NCBI RefSeq assembly: GCF_001427665.1
Contig: NZ_LMHC01000023.1
Span: 325,170-389,169 of the forward strand
Direction: 5' to 3'
Origin: Caulobacter sp. Root655
Lineage (GTDB): Bacteria; Pseudomonadota; Alphaproteobacteria; Caulobacterales; Caulobacteraceae
Length of the DNA: 64,000 bases
Shown piece by piece: positions 61,482 through 64,000 of this stretch. The notes beneath the pieces are model-generated. The model worked only from the letters and a program-made list of their open reading frames with translations. It had not been told where the DNA came from and did no database searches. A program made the translations under genes and the position numbers. Within the stretch, counting starts at the first letter, position 1. Each line of letters starts with the position of its first letter.

Positions 61482-62408
61482 CTAGCGCAGGAAGCTCTCC
61501 ACCTCGGCGGCGAAGGCGGCCGGCTGGTCCAGCATGATGAAGTGCAGCGAACCGTCGATGCGCTTGACCTTGGCCGAGGCCATCGGGGCGTAGGCCTGGG
61601 TGTAGAGGTCGTCATAGGCCGCCTGCGGCGCGCCGGTGGCCGCGTCCCACGGATAGAGCATCACGGTCGGGGTCTTGATGGCCGCGATCTCGCCGCGCAG
61701 GTCGGTGGTCAGGTCGTCATAGAGGGCGCGGCCGGTCACCGAGGGGTCGGAGGCGATCGCGGCGGCGGTGGCGGCCTTCAGGCCCTCGGGCGACTTGACC
61801 AGGCGGGCCATGGTCCGGGTCTCGCCGGCGGCCCAGGCTTCGGGCGTGGACTTCGCGGCCACGTCGCGCATGGCGGTCGCCTGGGGCTTGACCGCCTCGA
61901 CGGTGGCGGTCGGCGAGAAGACCACGGGGTAGAAGGGCAGGCTGTCGACCACCATCAGCCGGCCGACGTCCTCCGGGTGCTGACGGGACAGCATCAGGCC
62001 CATCAGCCCGCCCATCGAGTGGCCGATCACGGCCGGCGACTTCAGGTGGGCCGACTTGATGTAGCCGTCCAGGGCGTCGAGCGTCGGTTGCAGGACGGGC
62101 CCCTCGGCGTTGGCGCCGACCGGGGCTCCGGCGAAGCCCGCCACCTGGACGACGTGCAGGCGGTAGCGGCCTTCCAGCTGCTTGACGGTGGCGTCCCAGA
62201 CGGCGCTGGACGAGGCCAGACCGGGGATCAGCACCACGTCGGGCCCCTTGCCCGTCACCGTGACGGTCAAGCGGGGCGCGGCGGCCGAGGGGGCGGCGAC
62301 GCGGGCGGCGACGGGGGCGGCCTGGGCCGGATGCAGGACGGCGGCGAAGGCGGTGGCGGTGACGGCGCAAGCGAAGGCGGCGCGCGCCAGGATATGGCGG
62401 ACGGTCAT
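61482..62408 (-). CDS. Exported alpha/beta hydrolase
   Basis: A 308-residue alpha/beta-fold hydrolase. A signal peptide precedes it (FACAVTATAFAAVLHPAQAA). The oxyanion-loop region is VVLIPGLASSSAVWD, the nucleophile is S131 in VIGHSMGGLMGL, the acid lies near VMLYPWDAAT, and the histidine is in DGSLHFIMLDQPAAF. Substrate unknown: esterases, lactonases and haloperoxidase-like enzymes share this layout. It is transcribed on the same strand and just downstream of the XRE/membrane-protein operon, so may be part of it. Confidence 0.9.
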   Translation of the reverse strand: MTVRHILARAAFACAVTATAFAAVLHPAQAAPVAARVAAPSAAAPRLTVTVTGKGPDVVLIPGLASSSAVWDATVKQLEGRYRLHVVQVAGFAGAPVGANAEGPVLQPTLDALDGYIKSAHLKSPAVIGHSMGGLMGLMLSRQHPEDVGRLMVVDSLPFYPVVFSPTATVEAVKPQATAMRDVAAKSTPEAWAAGETRTMARLVKSPEGLKAATAAAIASDPSVTGRALYDDLTTDLRGEIAAIKTPTVMLYPWDAATGAPQAAYDDLYTQAYAPMASAKVKRIDGSLHFIMLDQPAAFAAEVESFLR

Positions 62409-62465
62409 GATGGTCTCCGTGGGTGGGGTTTGGTCTAGGTCAGGGCTTTGGACGGCGGGACGAGG

Positions 62466-62660
62466 TCAGGCCTCGTCCTGGAAGATGGTCTCGATCGGCA
62501 GGCCGAACAGGCGGGCGATCTTGAAGGCCAGCGGCAGGCTGGGATCGTACTTGCCGGTCTCCAGGGCGTTGATGGTCTGGCGCGAGACCTCCAGCCGGTC
62601 GGCGAGATCCGCCTGGCTCCAGTCCCGCTCGGCCCGCAGGACCTTGAGGCGGTTCTTCAC
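62466..62660 (-). CDS. XRE-family helix-turn-helix regulator (64 aa)
   Basis: A 64-residue single HTH domain: KNRLKVLRAERDWSQADLAD, RLEVSRQTINALETGKYDPS and LAFKIARLFGLPIETIF. The start is a GTG at 62660 with GGAGG before it, overlapping the end of the upstream membrane-protein gene by four bases (GTGA). Such short regulators commonly pair with small membrane proteins. A TTGACA promoter with a GACAAG palindrome upstream of the operon is a likely autoregulatory site. Confidence 0.88.
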   Translation of the reverse strand: MKNRLKVLRAERDWSQADLADRLEVSRQTINALETGKYDPSLPLAFKIARLFGLPIETIFQDEA

Positions 62661-63067
62661 CGGTACCTCCATTTCACCAGAGGCTGGGCCAGGCCCATCG
62701 CGGCGCAGAAGACCGGGAACACCATGTAGAGCGGCAGGTGGGGCACGAGGTCGGCGTTCTCCAGGAACCCCCAGGCGGTGCAACCGGCCAGGGTGACGCC
62801 GATGCCCCAGAGCATGGCCTGGACCAGCATCGAGCGCAGGAACTCGTCGGTCTCCTCCACCAGATAGAGGCCCATGATGGCGATCACCGCGATGATCGGC
62901 AGGGCGGGCGCGATGGCCAGCCCCCACAGCAGCGCCCCTTGAGGGGCCCAGGCCTTGATCATCCAGATCGAGGCGAACAGCACCGCGACATAGGCGCCCA
63001 TCGCCGGAAAGAACCGGACGAGATAGCGCTTGGCGGCCGGGCTCATGGTCTTGGGTTTGCGGATCAT
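62657..63067 (-). CDS. Four-helix membrane protein of the XRE operon
   Basis: A 136-residue integral membrane protein with about four helices (FFPAMGAYVAVLFASIWM, LLWGLAIAPALPIIAVIAIM, AMLWGIGVTLAGCTAW, MVFPVFCAAMGLAQPL). A short acidic loop EETDEFLR lies between helices two and three. The HTH gene that follows overlaps it. This pair is a recurring cassette in bacteria; function unknown. Confidence 0.85.
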   Translation of the reverse strand: MIRKPKTMSPAAKRYLVRFFPAMGAYVAVLFASIWMIKAWAPQGALLWGLAIAPALPIIAVIAIMGLYLVEETDEFLRSMLVQAMLWGIGVTLAGCTAWGFLENADLVPHLPLYMVFPVFCAAMGLAQPLVKWRYR

Positions 63068-63092
63068 CTCGCTAACTCCCGATGGACAAATG

Positions 63093-63344
63093 TCAGGACC
63101 GGCCGGCCAGCCAACGGCTGATAGGGCGGACCAGGCGGCCGGCGACCTTCAGGACGCCCGCGGCCAACAGGGCCGCGAACACCGGTCCTTGCGACGCTGG
63201 CGGGAAGGACAGGCTCAGGGTGGAGGTGGCGGCGTCGAGGGCCAGGCCTCCGGTCGTCAGGAACGCGACGACGGCGATGGCGCCGGCCACCATGGATCCG
63301 GCCAGCGCGGCCTTGGCGATCCGGTTTTCAGCTTCGTGATGCAT
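63093..63344 (-). CDS. Small two-helix membrane protein
   Basis: An 83-residue protein with two membrane helices (ALAGSMVAGAIAVVAFLTTG and PVFAALLAAGVLKVAGRLV) and a basic C-terminal end (RPISRWLAGRS). It is the first gene of the operon that includes the membrane protein (26 bases on) and XRE regulator. No family recognised. Confidence 0.75.
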   Translation of the reverse strand: MHHEAENRIAKAALAGSMVAGAIAVVAFLTTGGLALDAATSTLSLSFPPASQGPVFAALLAAGVLKVAGRLVRPISRWLAGRS

Positions 63345-63365
63345 GACAAGCTCCCTCGTCTAAGT

Positions 63366-63404
63366 GACAAGGACACTTGTCTTACATCGTCACGATCATG
63401 TCAA
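63366..63404 (-). promoter_or_regulatory. Promoter and operator of the XRE operon
   Basis: On the minus strand a TTGACA box (63404-63399) is followed 18 bases later by a palindrome GACAAG - TGTC - CTTGTC (63381-63366) that would cover the -10 region. A further GCTTGTCA lies next to the -35. The layout suits autorepression by the XRE protein; the -10 sequence itself is weak. Confidence 0.55.
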
Positions 63405-63460
63405 GCGAGCTTGTCAAATTATCAAGGAGAGGCGACAGGCTACAGGAGCAGCGCTACCCG

Positions 63461-63751
63461 TCAGGCGGCCTTGCGCGAGGGCTGCGCGTCGAGTTGGTTG
63501 GCCAGGTTCAGATGGACGGGCCGGCCCGTCGACATGCCGAAGGTCTGGGCCAGCCGGCTTTCACGCGGGGCGCGGGCGATCGTCCAGCCGTAGCGCGAGA
63601 AGCGGTCGCCGTAGTCGGCCCAGCGGATGACCCGGCCCTGGTCGTCACAACGCCAGATGGCCTTGTCGCAACCCGGGATGGGGACGGCCTTGCTCCAGAT
63701 CGCGACACGCTTGGCGTGGGTCGAATAGGTCCCGCCGAAGAGTGCGTTCAT
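63461..63751 (-). CDS. Hypothetical protein, 96 aa
   Basis: A 96-residue basic protein started at ATG 63751 (MNALFGGTYSTHAKR). The regular strand-like blocks WSKAVPIPGCDKAIWRCDDQ, GRVIRWADYGDRFSRYGW suggest a small beta domain with Trp/Tyr and two cysteines. No signal peptide. Family not recognised. A longer start at 63766 is possible. Confidence 0.65.
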   Translation of the reverse strand: MNALFGGTYSTHAKRVAIWSKAVPIPGCDKAIWRCDDQGRVIRWADYGDRFSRYGWTIARAPRESRLAQTFGMSTGRPVHLNLANQLDAQPSRKAA

Positions 63752-63882
63752 GATCAAGCCTTCCACCGCGTCGGCGCCCCGGTGAGTCGCGGCGCCGACA
63801 AGGGGAAACTAGCACTAGTGGGACCCCATTTGAGGCCCCACCACATCTAGTGCGACGCCGTGACGCGCGACCGAATGGCCGG

Positions 63883-64000
63883 TCAGGCGATCGACGAACG
63901 ACGGTCGCGGTCCAGGCGGACGACGATATCGGCGCGGGCCGGCATTTCGCGGGCGATGTGGCGGGTCAGGCGCTCGTAGTGCTGGACGAAGGCGGCGACC
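63883..64000 (-). CDS. C-terminal end of a gene cut by the window edge
   Basis: The frame runs off the right edge and ends in TGA at 63883-63885. The visible end is FVQHYERLTRHIAREMPARA, then DIVVRLDRDRRSSIA. The F-x-x-H-Y-E-R-L-T pattern recalls the C-terminus of P-loop kinases of the uridine-kinase/D-glycerate-3-kinase type, but that is only a weak resemblance in 39 residues. Confidence 0.6.
   Translation of the reverse strand, partial: VAAFVQHYERLTRHIAREMPARADIVVRLDRDRRSSIA

Overview
The window looks like chromosome of a high-GC alphaproteobacterium of the Caulobacteraceae, most likely Caulobacter or a close relative. The evidence is the sphingolipid gene set (spt, acpR, cerR, aasR, bcerS, cpgABC) in an arrangement known from Caulobacter, a large TonB-dependent receptor, an HWE-type histidine kinase, several families of palindromic intergenic repeats, and GC-rich genes on both strands. 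There are no insertion sequences, phage genes or CRISPR arrays. Assignments come from reading motifs by eye; no database search was possible.

Region by region. 1-4.8 kb: a partial unknown gene, a copper tyrosinase with a small lipoprotein-like gene that resembles the tyrosinase C-terminal domain, and DUF2461, SnoaL-like and DUF1428 genes. 4.9-9.5 kb: thiC with a TPP riboswitch and a coupled exported protein, then a MarR regulator divergent from an exported serine hydrolase. 9.5-16 kb: a zinc metallopeptidase, small exported and TPR proteins, a CuyA/D-cysteine-desulfhydrase-like PLP enzyme, an Asp/Glu-type racemase, a DJ-1-like protein and an exported Val/Asp/Arg/Pro repeat protein. 16-25.4 kb: a bifunctional penicillin-binding protein, an HWE kinase with a tiny upstream ORF, a PL10 pectate lyase behind a LacI-type palindrome, an acetyltransferase, an acetyl-CoA acyltransferase and an RluF-like pseudouridine synthase.

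25.5-42.1 kb is the most interesting part: a dense sphingolipid locus. A plus-strand operon (lptC-like, CDP-glycerol-transferase-like gene, flippase, aasR, cerR, acpR, spt) converges on a minus-strand operon (cpgA, cpgB, cpgC). A further plus-strand operon follows (HIT, lptF-like, lptG-like, bcerS, MobA-like nucleotidyltransferase). Together they can activate a fatty acid onto a dedicated ACP, condense it with serine, N-acylate and reduce it to ceramide, phosphorylate it and add phosphoglycerate head groups. A dedicated LptC/F/G-like set could then move the lipid outward. The glycosyltransferase-like protein, the flippase and the nucleotidyltransferases are the least understood parts.

42.2-49.2 kb: an ECF42-type sigma factor with its DGPF-motif partner behind a matching promoter, a TonB-dependent receptor, a DUF3237/LysR divergent pair, and a LicC-like cytidylyltransferase that may also serve the sphingolipid pathway. 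49.3-59.2 kb: one giant gene for a 3297-residue autotransporter with about 38 Gly-rich repeats and a two-unit higher-order pattern. 59.3-64 kb: tRNA-Gly(CCC), an HD-domain protein, a TraB/GumN protein, an alpha/beta hydrolase, an XRE regulator operon with two small membrane proteins, and a partial gene at the edge.
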